A DNA stretch of 64,000 nt, from contig NZ_CP030048.1 of assembly GCF_015291665.1 (NCBI RefSeq), forward strand, positions 6,731,501 through 6,795,500, written 5' to 3'. The translations under genes and the position numbers were made by a program. Positions within the stretch are counted from its first letter, which is position 1. Each line of letters starts with the position of its first letter. This document shows, one piece after another, positions 37,719-47,094 of this stretch. Source of the DNA: Bradyrhizobium sp. CCBAU 53338. GTDB lineage: Bacteria > Pseudomonadota > Alphaproteobacteria > Rhizobiales > Xanthobacteraceae. A model generated the notes under the pieces. That model saw only the letters and a program-made list of their open reading frames with translations, did no database searches and was not told the origin of the DNA.

Positions 37719-38098
37719 TGCGCGTCCTGTTGCTTCAACAGGCGGCTGACCAGGCGAAAGGTCAGAACGGTCGCCAGCAAAGTGACGATCACCGAGAGCG
37801 CAAGCACCAGGACGATGGCGATGCCGTGAGAGGCGAGCAGATCGAGCTTCTGAACGACGCCCACCCCGGCCGGCACGAACAAAAGCGACAGATGAGCCAG
37901 CAGGCCCTTGCTTGCGGTCTCGACGCCGTCGTTGCGCAGCGGTCCGTGCGCGAGAATAGAGAGGCGGTCGCGGGCAAGCAGCAAGATCAGAAGCAGGAGC
38001 AGGCCGAGCACAGGCCCCGGCAGCGGCAGGCCGAGGCCGCGGACCGCGGCCTCGCCGATCAATTGGCAAAGCAGGATGAGGCTGAGACTTGCAAGCAT
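37715..38098 (-). CDS. lrgA: LrgA/CidA family membrane protein
   Basis: A 127-residue protein with four membrane helices. LCQLIGEAAVRGLGLPLPGP and HLSLLFVPAGVGVVQKLDLL are characteristic of the LrgA/CidA family. The stop overlaps the LrgB start, so the two are coupled. The pair was named from murein hydrolase regulation in Staphylococcus, and later work linked relatives to pyruvate or glycolate transport. The role here is open. Confidence 0.9.
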   Translation of the reverse strand: MLASLSLILLCQLIGEAAVRGLGLPLPGPVLGLLLLLILLLARDRLSILAHGPLRNDGVETASKGLLAHLSLLFVPAGVGVVQKLDLLASHGIAIVLVLALSVIVTLLATVLTFRLVSRLLKQQDAQ

Positions 38099-38138
38099 GA
38101 CGCATCAAGGAATGCGCCGCAGGGCTTGTCAATTGGCG

Positions 38139-38615
38139 CTAGCCGCGGGACGCGCGCGGTTCGTGCGAAGCCGCAATCCGAGGCAGCATCGCCATCAGCG
38201 TCCCGGTCATGGTGGCGATCAGCGTGGTCGTGCCCTCATGCTCGGCAAACGCCCTGGCTTCGCAGAAGGTGAGCGTACGGCCCGGCTTGACCACCTCGGC
38301 CTTGAAGACGAAGCGTTCGCCGCGGGCCGGGGCGAGCAGCGTGGTCTTGAATTCGACCGTGAGGATATCGGCCCCTGACTGCATCAGCGTGAAGGCGGCA
38401 ACGCCGCAGGCATTATCGAGCCCCGCGGTGATGATGCCGGCATGAACAAAGCCGTTCTGCTGCGTGAAGGCGGACGAATGCAGCATGGCGAGTTCGGCCT
38501 CACCAGGCGCGAGCCGCACGATCACGACGCCCAGCGTGCGCATCGCCGGCTGTCCCTCGAACATGGCGATGGCGGCGGCACGATAGCCGGGATTATTCGG
38601 CTCAAACGCAGCCAT
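38139..38615 (-). CDS. PaaI-type hotdog thioesterase
   Basis: A 158-residue single hotdog domain. GFVHAGIITAGLDNACGVAAF matches the PaaI signature (HxGxxxxxxD), and ILTVEFKTTLLAPARGERF and VKPGRTLTFCEARAFAEHEG are the usual strand motifs. It probably hydrolyses an acyl- or aryl-CoA. It is 3 bp downstream of the second thioesterase gene, in one operon under the TetR operators. Confidence 0.88.
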   Translation of the reverse strand: MAAFEPNNPGYRAAAIAMFEGQPAMRTLGVVIVRLAPGEAELAMLHSSAFTQQNGFVHAGIITAGLDNACGVAAFTLMQSGADILTVEFKTTLLAPARGERFVFKAEVVKPGRTLTFCEARAFAEHEGTTTLIATMTGTLMAMLPRIAASHEPRASRG

Positions 38616-38618
38616 GAC

Positions 38619-39053
38619 TCAGGCCTCGACCGGCTCGGAAAGATATTTCAGCGCGATCCCGCGGACGGCCTCAGCGAATGGGACAGATTTGCGCAAGCTG
38701 CGGTCCATGTGCACGCCGGTGATCTCGCAGAATGCGGCCATCTCGCCGGTCTCGGCATTGGTCATGTCGTGCCGAAAACGGACCGACTTGTCGCGAAACT
38801 CGAGCAGGTGGCTGCGGAACTCGATGATGTCACCGGCCAGCAGTTCGCGCTTGTAGGTGATGTTCTGCTGTACGGCGGCCATGCCGCGGCCGGAGGAGCG
38901 CAGATAGCTCGGCGTCAGCCCGAGCCGGGCGAACAGATTCCAATTGGCCTCGTCGAACTTGCCGACATACCACATGATGTTCATGTGGCCGACGTGATCG
39001 CATTGCCACGGATAGACCGTACCGCGATAGGTGGCCTCTTGCTCCATCGCCAT
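38619..39053 (-). CDS. 4HBT-family acyl-CoA thioester hydrolase
   Basis: About 144 residues from ATG at 39053 (or ATG at 39047, which has better spacing to GGGGA). The 4-hydroxybenzoyl-CoA-thioesterase-type hotdog has YPWQCDHVGHMNIMWYVGKF, with the Asp-x-x-Gly-His-Met-Asn catalytic segment, and FRHDMTNAETGEMAAFCEIT. Longer in-frame reading to 39134 runs across the operators and is unlikely. It is divergent from the TetR gene. Confidence 0.87.
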   Translation of the reverse strand: MAMEQEATYRGTVYPWQCDHVGHMNIMWYVGKFDEANWNLFARLGLTPSYLRSSGRGMAAVQQNITYKRELLAGDIIEFRSHLLEFRDKSVRFRHDMTNAETGEMAAFCEITGVHMDRSLRKSVPFAEAVRGIALKYLSEPVEA

Positions 39054-39078
39054 TCCCCGCCCTTTTCGGTGTTCTGGT

Positions 39079-39135
39079 CTTGATACGGTAGCGTATCGGG
39101 TATCGGGCGCGTTAGCAATACGGCACCGTATCAAG
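39079..39135. promoter_or_regulatory. Twin palindromic operators between thioesterase operon and tetR
   Basis: CTTGATACGGTAGCGTATCG at 39079-39098 and, on the minus strand at 39116-39135, CTTGATACGGTGCCGTATTG. The two 20-mers agree at 17 of 20 positions, face each other and are each near-palindromic (GATACG-N4-CGTATC and ATACGG-CA-CCGTAT). One lies next to each divergent gene, a classic TetR arrangement for joint control of target and self. Confidence 0.75.
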
Positions 39136-39154
39136 AACCGGTGAGGCTTCCTTC

Positions 39155-39703
39155 ATGAACGACGGCAAGGGCGACGTCTGGGTCGAGGCAGGGTTCAAGG
39201 AGCTTGCCCGCGCGGGTGTCGAGGGGGTGCGGGTCGAGGTGCTTGCCAAGAATCTGGGCGTCACCAAGGGCGGCTTCTACCGCCGCTTCGCCGACCGGTC
39301 CGCGCTGCTCGAGGCCATGCTGGTGCACTGGCGCGAAGGACGCTCGGCATCGATCGCACAGCAGACCAGCCTCGACGGGCAAGAGCCGCGCGAGCGGCTC
39401 AGGGCAGTGATCCAGCTCTATTCCGAGCGGCTGAATCCGGACGGCATGGCGATCGAGCTCGCAATCCGGCAATGGGCCCGCTCCGACGAGAGCGCGGCGG
39501 CGGCAGTGGCAAGCGTGGATGCGGCGCGGCTCAAGCACGTCACCGAACTCTATCGCGCGATCGGCCTCGAGGCCGAGGAGGCAGAGGCACAGGCCTTCTT
39601 GTTCTACTGCTTCATCTTCGGTCAGAGCCTGCTGTTCGTCGAGCGCGGCCCGCGCAAGCGGTCACAACTCGTGGCGAAATCGGCCGAGAAACTGCTCGAC
39701 TAA
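39155..39703 (+). CDS. TetR/AcrR-family regulator
   Basis: A 182-residue protein with the TetR helix-turn-helix in the first 60 residues: FKELARAGVEGVRVEVLAKN, then LGVTKGGFYRRFADRSALLE. The C-terminal about 120 residues form the helical ligand domain. It is divergent from the two thioesterase genes with twin palindromes between, so it most likely represses them and itself until an acyl-CoA or related ligand binds. Confidence 0.88.
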   Translation: MNDGKGDVWVEAGFKELARAGVEGVRVEVLAKNLGVTKGGFYRRFADRSALLEAMLVHWREGRSASIAQQTSLDGQEPRERLRAVIQLYSERLNPDGMAIELAIRQWARSDESAAAAVASVDAARLKHVTELYRAIGLEAEEAEAQAFLFYCFIFGQSLLFVERGPRKRSQLVAKSAEKLLD

Positions 39704-39707
39704 GAGA

Positions 39708-39734
39708 AGAGGCCGGGGCTTGGCTCCGGCCTCT
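39708..39734. terminator. Bidirectional terminator hairpin
   Basis: AGAGGCCGGGGC and GCTCCGGCCTCT pair around a TTG loop just after the tetR stop and before the end of the convergent gene at 39751. One mismatch in the stem. Confidence 0.75.
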
Positions 39735-39750
39735 GCGTCGTCTCGAAGCG

Positions 39751-40242
39751 TCAGGCGGCGCCCTTCAGCTTCTTGTTGCATTCGCTGTAATAGCCGCCAC
39801 CCTTCTCGATCCACTTCATGCCGCCATTGCCGTTGGTGGTCTTGTTGGCGTTGTACTGGTCGACGCAGGTATGGAGGCGGGCCTTGCCGGCGGTCTCCTT
39901 CGCGTATTTCGGATCGACCGCGTTCGGGAAGATCGCGGGGCCGGCCGGCATCGCCGGAGCGGCAGTGGGGGTCGCCTCCTTCTTGGCCTGCTTGGGCTCG
40001 GCAGCGGGCGGGGGCGCAGTCGGGGCAGCGGCGGTCGGCGTAGCGGCGGGCGTTGCGTCGGCGCCGCACTGGGCCTTCCGGAAGTCATTCCACTTCATGG
40101 TACCGAGCGAGCCGTCCTTCTTGGCCGCCTGGTATTTCGCGCTGCACTCCTGCGAAGTCAGCGCCTGCGCCGGCGCACTCACCATCAGCGCGGCAAAACC
40201 CGACACCGCAACTGCACACAACAATTTCGATCGAATGGTCAT
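39751..40242 (-). CDS. Exported Cys-containing protein with Ala/Pro linker
   Basis: A 163-residue protein with a signal peptide (LLCAVAVSGFAALMVSAPAQA). Two short related modules, TSQECSAKYQAAKKDGSLGTMKWNDFRKAQC and a C-terminal one with CVDQYNANKTTNGNGGMKW and SECNKKLKG given here in part, each hold a cysteine pair. They flank a long Ala-Pro-Thr linker. This build is common for small rhizobial periplasmic proteins of unknown function. It is divergent from psiF-like 40429. Confidence 0.7.
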   Translation of the reverse strand: MTIRSKLLCAVAVSGFAALMVSAPAQALTSQECSAKYQAAKKDGSLGTMKWNDFRKAQCGADATPAATPTAAAPTAPPPAAEPKQAKKEATPTAAPAMPAGPAIFPNAVDPKYAKETAGKARLHTCVDQYNANKTTNGNGGMKWIEKGGGYYSECNKKLKGAA

Positions 40243-40428
40243 CCTTGGTCTCCCTCAGGGAAGCAAACGAGGATTGCTATCCTAGCGTGCCACGGACGTC
40301 CGACAAGGAAGTGATGGCGTTCAGGGCCAAAATATAGTGATCGCCTTGTTCAGATTATTCATGTCGCGTTCAGCAACCCGGGCCGACGTTCGCGCCCTTC
40401 GCAATTCTCGCAAGAAGAGTGCAGCAAC

Positions 40429-40707
40429 ATGACCCTCGCCTCCCGCCTCGCCGTCGTCGCCATTGCTTCCCTGTTCGCCACCGGTGCCGCCTTCGCCCAG
40501 ACCGCGGCGCCGGCCGCCAAGACCGATGCCACCACGACCACCGACAAGAAGGCGCCGAAGGAGCGCTCGGCCGAGTCGCTCGAATGCTCCAAGCAGGCGG
40601 ATGCCAAGGGCCTGCATGGCAAGGAGCGCAAGAAATTCCGCTCCGAGTGCATCAAGACCGCGAAGGCCGGCGCTGCCCCTGCTCCAGCCGCCGCCGACAA
40701 GAAGTAA
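40429..40707 (+). CDS. PsiF-repeat family periplasmic protein
   Basis: A 92-residue protein with a signal peptide (LAVVAIASLFATGAAFAQ) and one PsiF-type repeat: SLECSKQADAKGLHGKERKK, then FRSECIK. An Ala/Pro/Lys tail follows. PsiF was named for phosphate starvation induction in E. coli; its biochemical role is not known. The ribosome-binding site AAGAAGAG is weak. Confidence 0.82.
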   Translation: MTLASRLAVVAIASLFATGAAFAQTAAPAAKTDATTTTDKKAPKERSAESLECSKQADAKGLHGKERKKFRSECIKTAKAGAAPAPAAADKK

Positions 40708-40807
40708 ATCCGTCACAATCCCTTCCTCGCGTTTGGCGGGAGGCGCGCGCATTTCGGCATGACGAGCCCGCAATTGTGCGCCTCTCGCCGATTTGCGATA
40801 AGGCGGC

Positions 40808-41893
40808 GTGAAGCAAATCACCGCCTCCCTACCGTTCGAATGGCCAAGCCGTGCCAAGGTTTTGGGCACCGCGGAGACGCTCGTCATCGGCGCCGGCGGC
40901 GGCCTGATCTTCCTGGTTGCGGGACTCCCGGGCGGGCTGATCTCGGGCTCGATGATCGCGGTCGGGATCGCCGCGATCGCCGGACGGCAGCTTGCCGTCC
41001 CTCCGATCCTGACCCAGACCGTGTTGGTGCTGCTCGGCATTTCGCTGGGCTCGGTCGTGTCGCGCCATCTGATCCAGCAGGTCAGCGCGTATCCGCTGAC
41101 CATCGGGCTATTGGCGCTCGCCACCTTCTGCTCGACCTTCGGCTCGAGCTATTACCTCCAGCGCGTCCATGGCTGGGACCGCACCTCGGCCTTTCTCGCC
41201 GGCAGCCCTGGCGCCCTCTCGCAGATCACCATCCTGGCGGTCGAACGCGGCGCCGACCTGCCTGGAATCGCGGTCGTGCAGACAATGCGCGTCATCATCC
41301 TGACCGCGGCGCTGCCGATGGTGCTGGCGGTCGCCGGCGTCGCACCCTCCGTCGCGCCGTCACTGACGACGACGACCGCCTCGCCGCTCGATCTTGTTGA
41401 GCTGATCTTCGCCTCGCTGGCGGCATCGCTGGTGCTGCGACTGATCAAGTTTCCGGCGAGCTGGATGTTCGGCGCGATGATCGCCTCCAGCCTGCTGCAC
41501 GGCGCCGGCTGGGTCGAGGGCGGCCTGCCGAACTGGGTGCGCGGCGTGGCACTGGTCGGCATCGGCGCACTGATCGGCAGTCGCTTCGCCCGGATGCGCA
41601 TCAAGACGCTGGCGGGCCACATCAACGCCGCGCTTGGCTCGTTTGCAGTGGCCATCGCCGTCTCAGCGATCTTTGTCGGCATCGTCGCACTTACCACCCA
41701 GGTGAAGTTCTCCGACGTCGTCGTCGCGTTTGCGCCCGGCGCGATGGATGCGATGCTGGCGCTGGCGCTGACGCTGCACATCGACCCGATCTTCGTCGGC
41801 GCCCATCACCTCTCGCGTTTCGTGTTCGTGACGATCGCCACGCCAGGCATCGTGCACCTGTTCGGCCGCACCCAGGACGACGTGGACGATTAA
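40808..41893 (+). CDS. AbrB-family membrane protein (ammonia monooxygenase/transport-like)
   Basis: A 361-residue GTG-start protein with about ten membrane helices arranged as two similar halves. GLPGGLISGSMIAVGIAAIA, AFLAGSPGALSQITILAVER and AFAPGAMDAMLALALTLHID mark the AbrB duplication family (PF05145). Members are annotated as putative ammonia monooxygenases or regulators, but the fold is that of a transporter. Its stop overlaps the convergent PNPOx gene stop by 4 bp. Confidence 0.85.
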   Translation: MKQITASLPFEWPSRAKVLGTAETLVIGAGGGLIFLVAGLPGGLISGSMIAVGIAAIAGRQLAVPPILTQTVLVLLGISLGSVVSRHLIQQVSAYPLTIGLLALATFCSTFGSSYYLQRVHGWDRTSAFLAGSPGALSQITILAVERGADLPGIAVVQTMRVIILTAALPMVLAVAGVAPSVAPSLTTTTASPLDLVELIFASLAASLVLRLIKFPASWMFGAMIASSLLHGAGWVEGGLPNWVRGVALVGIGALIGSRFARMRIKTLAGHINAALGSFAVAIAVSAIFVGIVALTTQVKFSDVVVAFAPGAMDAMLALALTLHIDPIFVGAHHLSRFVFVTIATPGIVHLFGRTQDDVDD

Positions 41894-42513
41894 CCCTCCG
41901 TCGCCTGCCCTTTCAGCGCCGCAACTTGCGCTTCGAGCTCCGCAATCCGCTGGTCTTTTGCCGCCAACGCCGTCGCCACATCCGGGGCGTCGAATTTCTG
42001 CGGAATGTGCTGCGGGCAGTTGGTATCCCAGGCGGCGATCCTGAACAAGATCACCTGCTCGGGCCGGGCGCGATAGCCCTTCGGCATCAGCGCATCCGTC
42101 AGCGCATCGTCATCCTCGACCACCCGCGCCTCGCCCCAGATCTTCACCCGGCGGCGATGGGCGTAGTCCATCACGAAGATGTAGGCCTTGGGATTCTCCG
42201 AGAGATTGCCTTGGGTCAGATATTGCTGGTTGCCGGCATAGTCGGCGAAAGCGAGTGTCTGTTTGTCGAGCACCTTCAGAAACCCTTTCGGCCCGCCGCG
42301 ATGCTGAATGTAAGGCTGGCCTGTGGCCGAGGCGGTGGCGAAATAGAAACTGTTGGCATCGGCGAGGAAGGCTTCGAGATTCTCGTCGACCTCGGTGCGC
42401 CAGCCTCGCTGCTCGACGCGGCCATAGGCCTCGCGCGACCCCTTGCGCGCCTGGATCGCCTTCACCGCGGGGGTGAAGGCCACATCGCTGGCATAGGTCT
42501 GAACTGCGGCCAT
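41890..42513 (-). CDS. Pyridoxamine 5'-phosphate oxidase-like FMN-binding protein
   Basis: About 207 residues from ATG at 42513, with AGGAGA nine bases upstream. The split-barrel domain reads ANSFYFATASATGQPYIQHR, GPKGFLKVLDKQTLAFADYA and PKAYIFVMDYAHRRRVKIWG, the pattern of PNPOx-like general stress/FMN proteins. The last 40 residues form a short coiled coil (AAKDQRIAELEAQVAALKG). It is divergent from the LysR gene, its likely regulator. Confidence 0.85.
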   Translation of the reverse strand: MAAVQTYASDVAFTPAVKAIQARKGSREAYGRVEQRGWRTEVDENLEAFLADANSFYFATASATGQPYIQHRGGPKGFLKVLDKQTLAFADYAGNQQYLTQGNLSENPKAYIFVMDYAHRRRVKIWGEARVVEDDDALTDALMPKGYRARPEQVILFRIAAWDTNCPQHIPQKFDAPDVATALAAKDQRIAELEAQVAALKGQATEG

Positions 42514-42619
42514 CGGAACATCTCCTGAAAATTCCGGCGAATTGCTTTTCATCGGTCAACATAGACATTCCGACGATCAGAACAATTAGCCAACTTGACA
42601 CTTCATCATTGCGATATAT

Positions 42620-42630
42620 GGAATAATTCC
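42620..42630 (+). promoter_or_regulatory. Possible LysR-regulator palindrome
   Basis: GGAATAATTCC, an 11-bp perfect palindrome, touches the ATG of the LysR gene in the 117-bp gap to the divergent PNPOx gene. The position suits self-repression; this is inferred from symmetry only. Confidence 0.3.
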
Positions 42631-43515
42631 ATGGATCGTCTGGAAGCCATGCACGTCTTCGTCACAGTCGCCGACCTGCACGGCTTTGCGCCGGCAGCGC
42701 GGAAACTTCGGCTGTCGCCCTCGGCGGTGACCCGGCTGATCGCGGCGCTGGAGGAGCATCTCGGCGCGCGGTTGCTGCAACGGACCACACGGCAGGTGAG
42801 ATTGACCGACGTCGGCACGCGCTATCTGGAACGCGCCCGGCGGATCCTCGCCGATGTCGAGGAAGCCGACGGCTCGGCGCGCGAGGAGCGCAACCGGCCG
42901 AGCGGGCGTCTGGTGGTATCGGCCCCCGTCGGCTTCGGCCGGCTCCATGTCGGCCCTGTCATGACCGACTATCTCACGCGTTATCCGGAAGTCGCTTGCG
43001 AACTCAGGCTGTCGGACAATCTCGTCAACCTGGTGGAGGACGCCGTCGATGCCGCGGTGCGGATCGGTCATCTCGCCGACTCCTCGCTGGTCGCGCGCCA
43101 GGTCGGGGAGATGCGGCGGATCACGGTGGCCACGCCGGGCTATCTGAAGCGCCATGGCGAGCCGAAGACACCTGAGGCGCTGCGCGAGCATCAGACCATC
43201 CTGTTTGGTCCGGCAACGGCGTGGCGCTTCGCGCAGGACGGCCGTGACATCGAGGTGATGCCAGCTCCGCGATTCACCAGCAATAGCGCCGACGCCGCCC
43301 TGCAATATGCCGAGGCCGATGGCGGCATCACGCGTGTGCTGGCCTATCAGGCCGCAGACGGCCTGCAGCGCGGGCGGCTGAAGATCCTGCTGGAGACATA
43401 CGAGCAGCCGGCGCTGCCGATCCACATCGTCTATCCGACCTCGCGCCTGCTCTCGGCCAAGGTGCGCGCGTTCATTGATCTCGTGGTGGAGACGACGCAG
43501 TGGAGGTTTGGCTAG
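42631..43515 (+). CDS. LysR-family transcriptional regulator
   Basis: A 294-residue protein from ATG at 42631 (MDRLEAMHVFVTVADLHGFA). The winged helix-turn-helix is in the first 60 residues (PAARKLRLSPSAVTRLIAAL, LLQRTTRQVRLTDVG). The periplasmic-binding-like effector domain follows (RLVVSAPVGFGRLHVGPVM). It is of the CrgA/DsdC-like short group common in rhizobia. It is divergent from the PNPOx gene. Confidence 0.9.
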   Translation: MDRLEAMHVFVTVADLHGFAPAARKLRLSPSAVTRLIAALEEHLGARLLQRTTRQVRLTDVGTRYLERARRILADVEEADGSAREERNRPSGRLVVSAPVGFGRLHVGPVMTDYLTRYPEVACELRLSDNLVNLVEDAVDAAVRIGHLADSSLVARQVGEMRRITVATPGYLKRHGEPKTPEALREHQTILFGPATAWRFAQDGRDIEVMPAPRFTSNSADAALQYAEADGGITRVLAYQAADGLQRGRLKILLETYEQPALPIHIVYPTSRLLSAKVRAFIDLVVETTQWRFG

Positions 43516-43926
43516 ATTTCGGCACCACGCGGAACGTGCCGCTGGCCCGCGCGATCACGACGCCATCGGCCTTGATCAGGCTCTGCGCGAAACAGATCGT
43601 CTTGCCGGTCTTGATCACGTCGCTCTCGATCGAACACCATTGGCCGATCTCGGCAGAGCCGACGAAGTCGATCGAAAGCGATACCGTCACGAACGAAATG
43701 GTCCAACCCGTCGCCTGCGCGCAACTGTAGCCCATGGCATTGTCGGCGAGTGCGGTGATGAGGCCGCCATGGATCAGGCCACGGCCGTTGGTGTGCGGCC
43801 GTGCCAGACGGAGGCCGATGATGACGGCGCGATCGGTTTTCTCGCGTAGAGCGGCTCCCAGGGTTCGGTGAGCGGGCTCTTGCGAGAGAGCGGCTCGAAG
43901 CCTTCGGGGAAGTCGGTGTCGGTCAT
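43472..43926 (-). pseudogene. PaaI-like hotdog thioesterase broken by a frameshift
   Basis: From ATG 43926 the frame begins MTDTDFPEGFEPLSRKSPLT and reaches EPLYA, then soon hits a stop. One base over, the frame continues DRAVIIGLRLARPHTNGRGL, IHGGLITALADNAMGYSCAQ and on to the stop at 43472, which is the PaaI-like HGG...D active-site region. The break is near 43836-43846, at GAGAAAACC on the minus strand. The 3' end overlaps the convergent LysR gene by 44 bp. A sequencing error would give the same picture. Confidence 0.7.
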
Positions 43927-44069
43927 GTGGGCCTCGCGTTGCTGATTGCCAGCATTGAACGCGATGGACGTGACGGACGCATCAATGACAAAGTTTTAAA
44001 CGGGATTTGCGCGGATGTTTGAAACGGCACAACATCGTCACAGCAATGACGAAGAGGCGGCGCCGTCCC

Positions 44070-45442
<1,373 letters not shown>

Positions 45443-45491
45443 CGAGACCGGGCCATCGAAGCCCGCCGTCACAAAGAGGGAGAGACACGTG

Positions 45492-46508
45492 ATGAGGAAA
45501 GCCTGTCTGGCTTTGCTGCTGGCAGCAAGCGTGACGCCTGCGTTCGCGCAGGACAAGACCTTCGACCTGAAGGTCTCGCATTGGGTACCGGCATCGCACC
45601 CGCTGCAAAAGTCCCTGGAAGACTGGGTCGCCGCGGTCAATAAGGATTCTGGCGGCACCATCACGGGCAAGGTGTTTCCGGCTCAGCAGCTCGGCAAGGC
45701 GTTCGATCATTACGACATGGCGCGCGACGGCATCGCCGACGTGACCTACGTCAATCCCGGCTACCAGCCCGGCCGCTTCCCGATCATCGGCGCCGGCGAA
45801 TTGCCGTTCCTGATTTCGGACGCCAAGGGCGGCTCGATGGGGCTGGACGCCTGGTATCGCAAATATGCCGAGAAGGAGATGAAGGACGTCAAATATTGCC
45901 TCGCCTTCGTCCACTCGCCCTCCTCGTTCCATTCCCGCACAAAGAAGATCGTGATGCCCGAGGACGTGAAGGGCATGAAGATCCGCCCCGCCCACGCCAC
46001 CATGGCGAACTTCGTCACCTCGCTCGGCGGCACCAATGTGCAATCTTCAGCGCCTGAAGTGCGCGACATCATCGAGCGCGGGGTGGCCGATGCTGTGACC
46101 TTCCCCTGGGGCTCGCTCGTGCTGTTCGGTATCGACAAGGTGACCAAGTACGACATGGATGCACCGCTCTACACCACGACCTTCGTGTTCGTCATGAACA
46201 AGGACAAGTACAATGCGATGTCCGACAAGCAGAAGGCCGCGATCGACAAAAACTGCTCGACCGAGATGGCGGGCGTGGTCGGCGAGCACTGGGGCAAGTT
46301 CGAGGACGCCGGCATCGACAAGGTGAAGGCGGAGTCCGATCACGAAGTCTACAAGCTGACGTCCGACCAGACCGCCGCCTGGAAGAAGGCTGCCGAGCCG
46401 CTGGTCAAGACCTGGGGTGATGGCGCCAAGAAGGCCGGCATCAATCCCGACGCGGCGCTCGCGGATCTGAAGGCGTCGCTGAAGAAATACAACGCGCTGG
46501 CGGAATAG
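45492..46508 (+). CDS. TRAP transporter periplasmic binding protein (DctP family)
   Basis: A 338-residue protein from ATG at 45492 behind AGGGAGAG, with a signal peptide (ACLALLLAASVTPAFAQ). DctP features: LKVSHWVPASHPLQKSLEDW at the start, GTITGKVFPAQQLGKAFD, KGMKIRPAHATMANFVTSLG and VADAVTFPWGSLVLFGIDKV. It captures an organic acid for the DctQM channel. Genes beside it point to an aromatic acid such as a hydroxycinnamate or 4-hydroxybenzoate, but the ligand is inferred from context. Confidence 0.93.
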   Translation: MRKACLALLLAASVTPAFAQDKTFDLKVSHWVPASHPLQKSLEDWVAAVNKDSGGTITGKVFPAQQLGKAFDHYDMARDGIADVTYVNPGYQPGRFPIIGAGELPFLISDAKGGSMGLDAWYRKYAEKEMKDVKYCLAFVHSPSSFHSRTKKIVMPEDVKGMKIRPAHATMANFVTSLGGTNVQSSAPEVRDIIERGVADAVTFPWGSLVLFGIDKVTKYDMDAPLYTTTFVFVMNKDKYNAMSDKQKAAIDKNCSTEMAGVVGEHWGKFEDAGIDKVKAESDHEVYKLTSDQTAAWKKAAEPLVKTWGDGAKKAGINPDAALADLKASLKKYNALAE

Positions 46509-46527
46509 GTTTTCACTTCGACAGAAG

Positions 46528-46553
46528 CGGCGGCGGGAATCCTCCCGCCGCCG
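46528..46553 (+). terminator. Intra-operon hairpin between dctP and dctQ
   Basis: CGGCGGCGGGA and TCCCGCCGCCG pair perfectly around a 4-nt loop 20 bp after the dctP stop, with no long U tract after it. Such hairpins often stabilise or partly terminate the message so that the binding protein is made in excess over the membrane subunits. Confidence 0.6.
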
Positions 46554-46582
46554 TTGTCCTGCATACCCGAGGGCCTCCACCC

Positions 46583-47092
46583 ATGAAGCGCTCCTGGATG
46601 GACCGCGTGATCGATTCGATCGAATGGATCGCCGCCGCGTTCGTCGGCATCGTCGCGCTCGACATCTTCCTGTCGGTGCTTTTGCGCAACACGTTGAACT
46701 ATTCGATTCCCGACAGTTTCGACATCGGCCGCATGCTGCTCGGCATCCTGATCTTTTGGGGCATCGCGGCGACCTCGTATCGCGGCACGCACATCACGGT
46801 GGACCTGGTCTGGGGCAATGTCGGGCCGCGCCACCAGCGCTGGATCGACGTGTTCGCGACGCTGGTGCTGCTGTTCGTCGTGACCGTGCAGACCTGGACG
46901 CTGTTCGACAAGGTGCGCGGCACCTACAACGACAATGTCCTGACATTCGACATGCACATGCCGACCTGGCCGTTCTTCGCGATTGCCTGGATCGGCGACG
47001 TCTCGGCTGTGCTGCTGATCGCGATCCGCACCTACCGATTGATCTTCCATCCCGAAGACATGCACGATCCCAAATTGAAGGCGACGGAGTAA
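46583..47092 (+). CDS. TRAP transporter small membrane subunit (DctQ family)
   Basis: A 169-residue protein with four membrane helices. MDRVIDSIEWIAAAFVGIVA at the start, FDIGRMLLGILIFWGIAATS and YRGTHITVDLVWGNVGPRHQ match DctQ proteins. Two bases separate its stop from the DctM start, so it is in the TRAP operon and is needed for the importer complex. Confidence 0.9.
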   Translation: MKRSWMDRVIDSIEWIAAAFVGIVALDIFLSVLLRNTLNYSIPDSFDIGRMLLGILIFWGIAATSYRGTHITVDLVWGNVGPRHQRWIDVFATLVLLFVVTVQTWTLFDKVRGTYNDNVLTFDMHMPTWPFFAIAWIGDVSAVLLIAIRTYRLIFHPEDMHDPKLKATE

Positions 47093-47094
47093 TC

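Noticed and set aside
40321..41124. Minus-strand frame opposite psiF-like and AbrB genes
   Set aside because: Antisense to two genes with clear families; no start signal.
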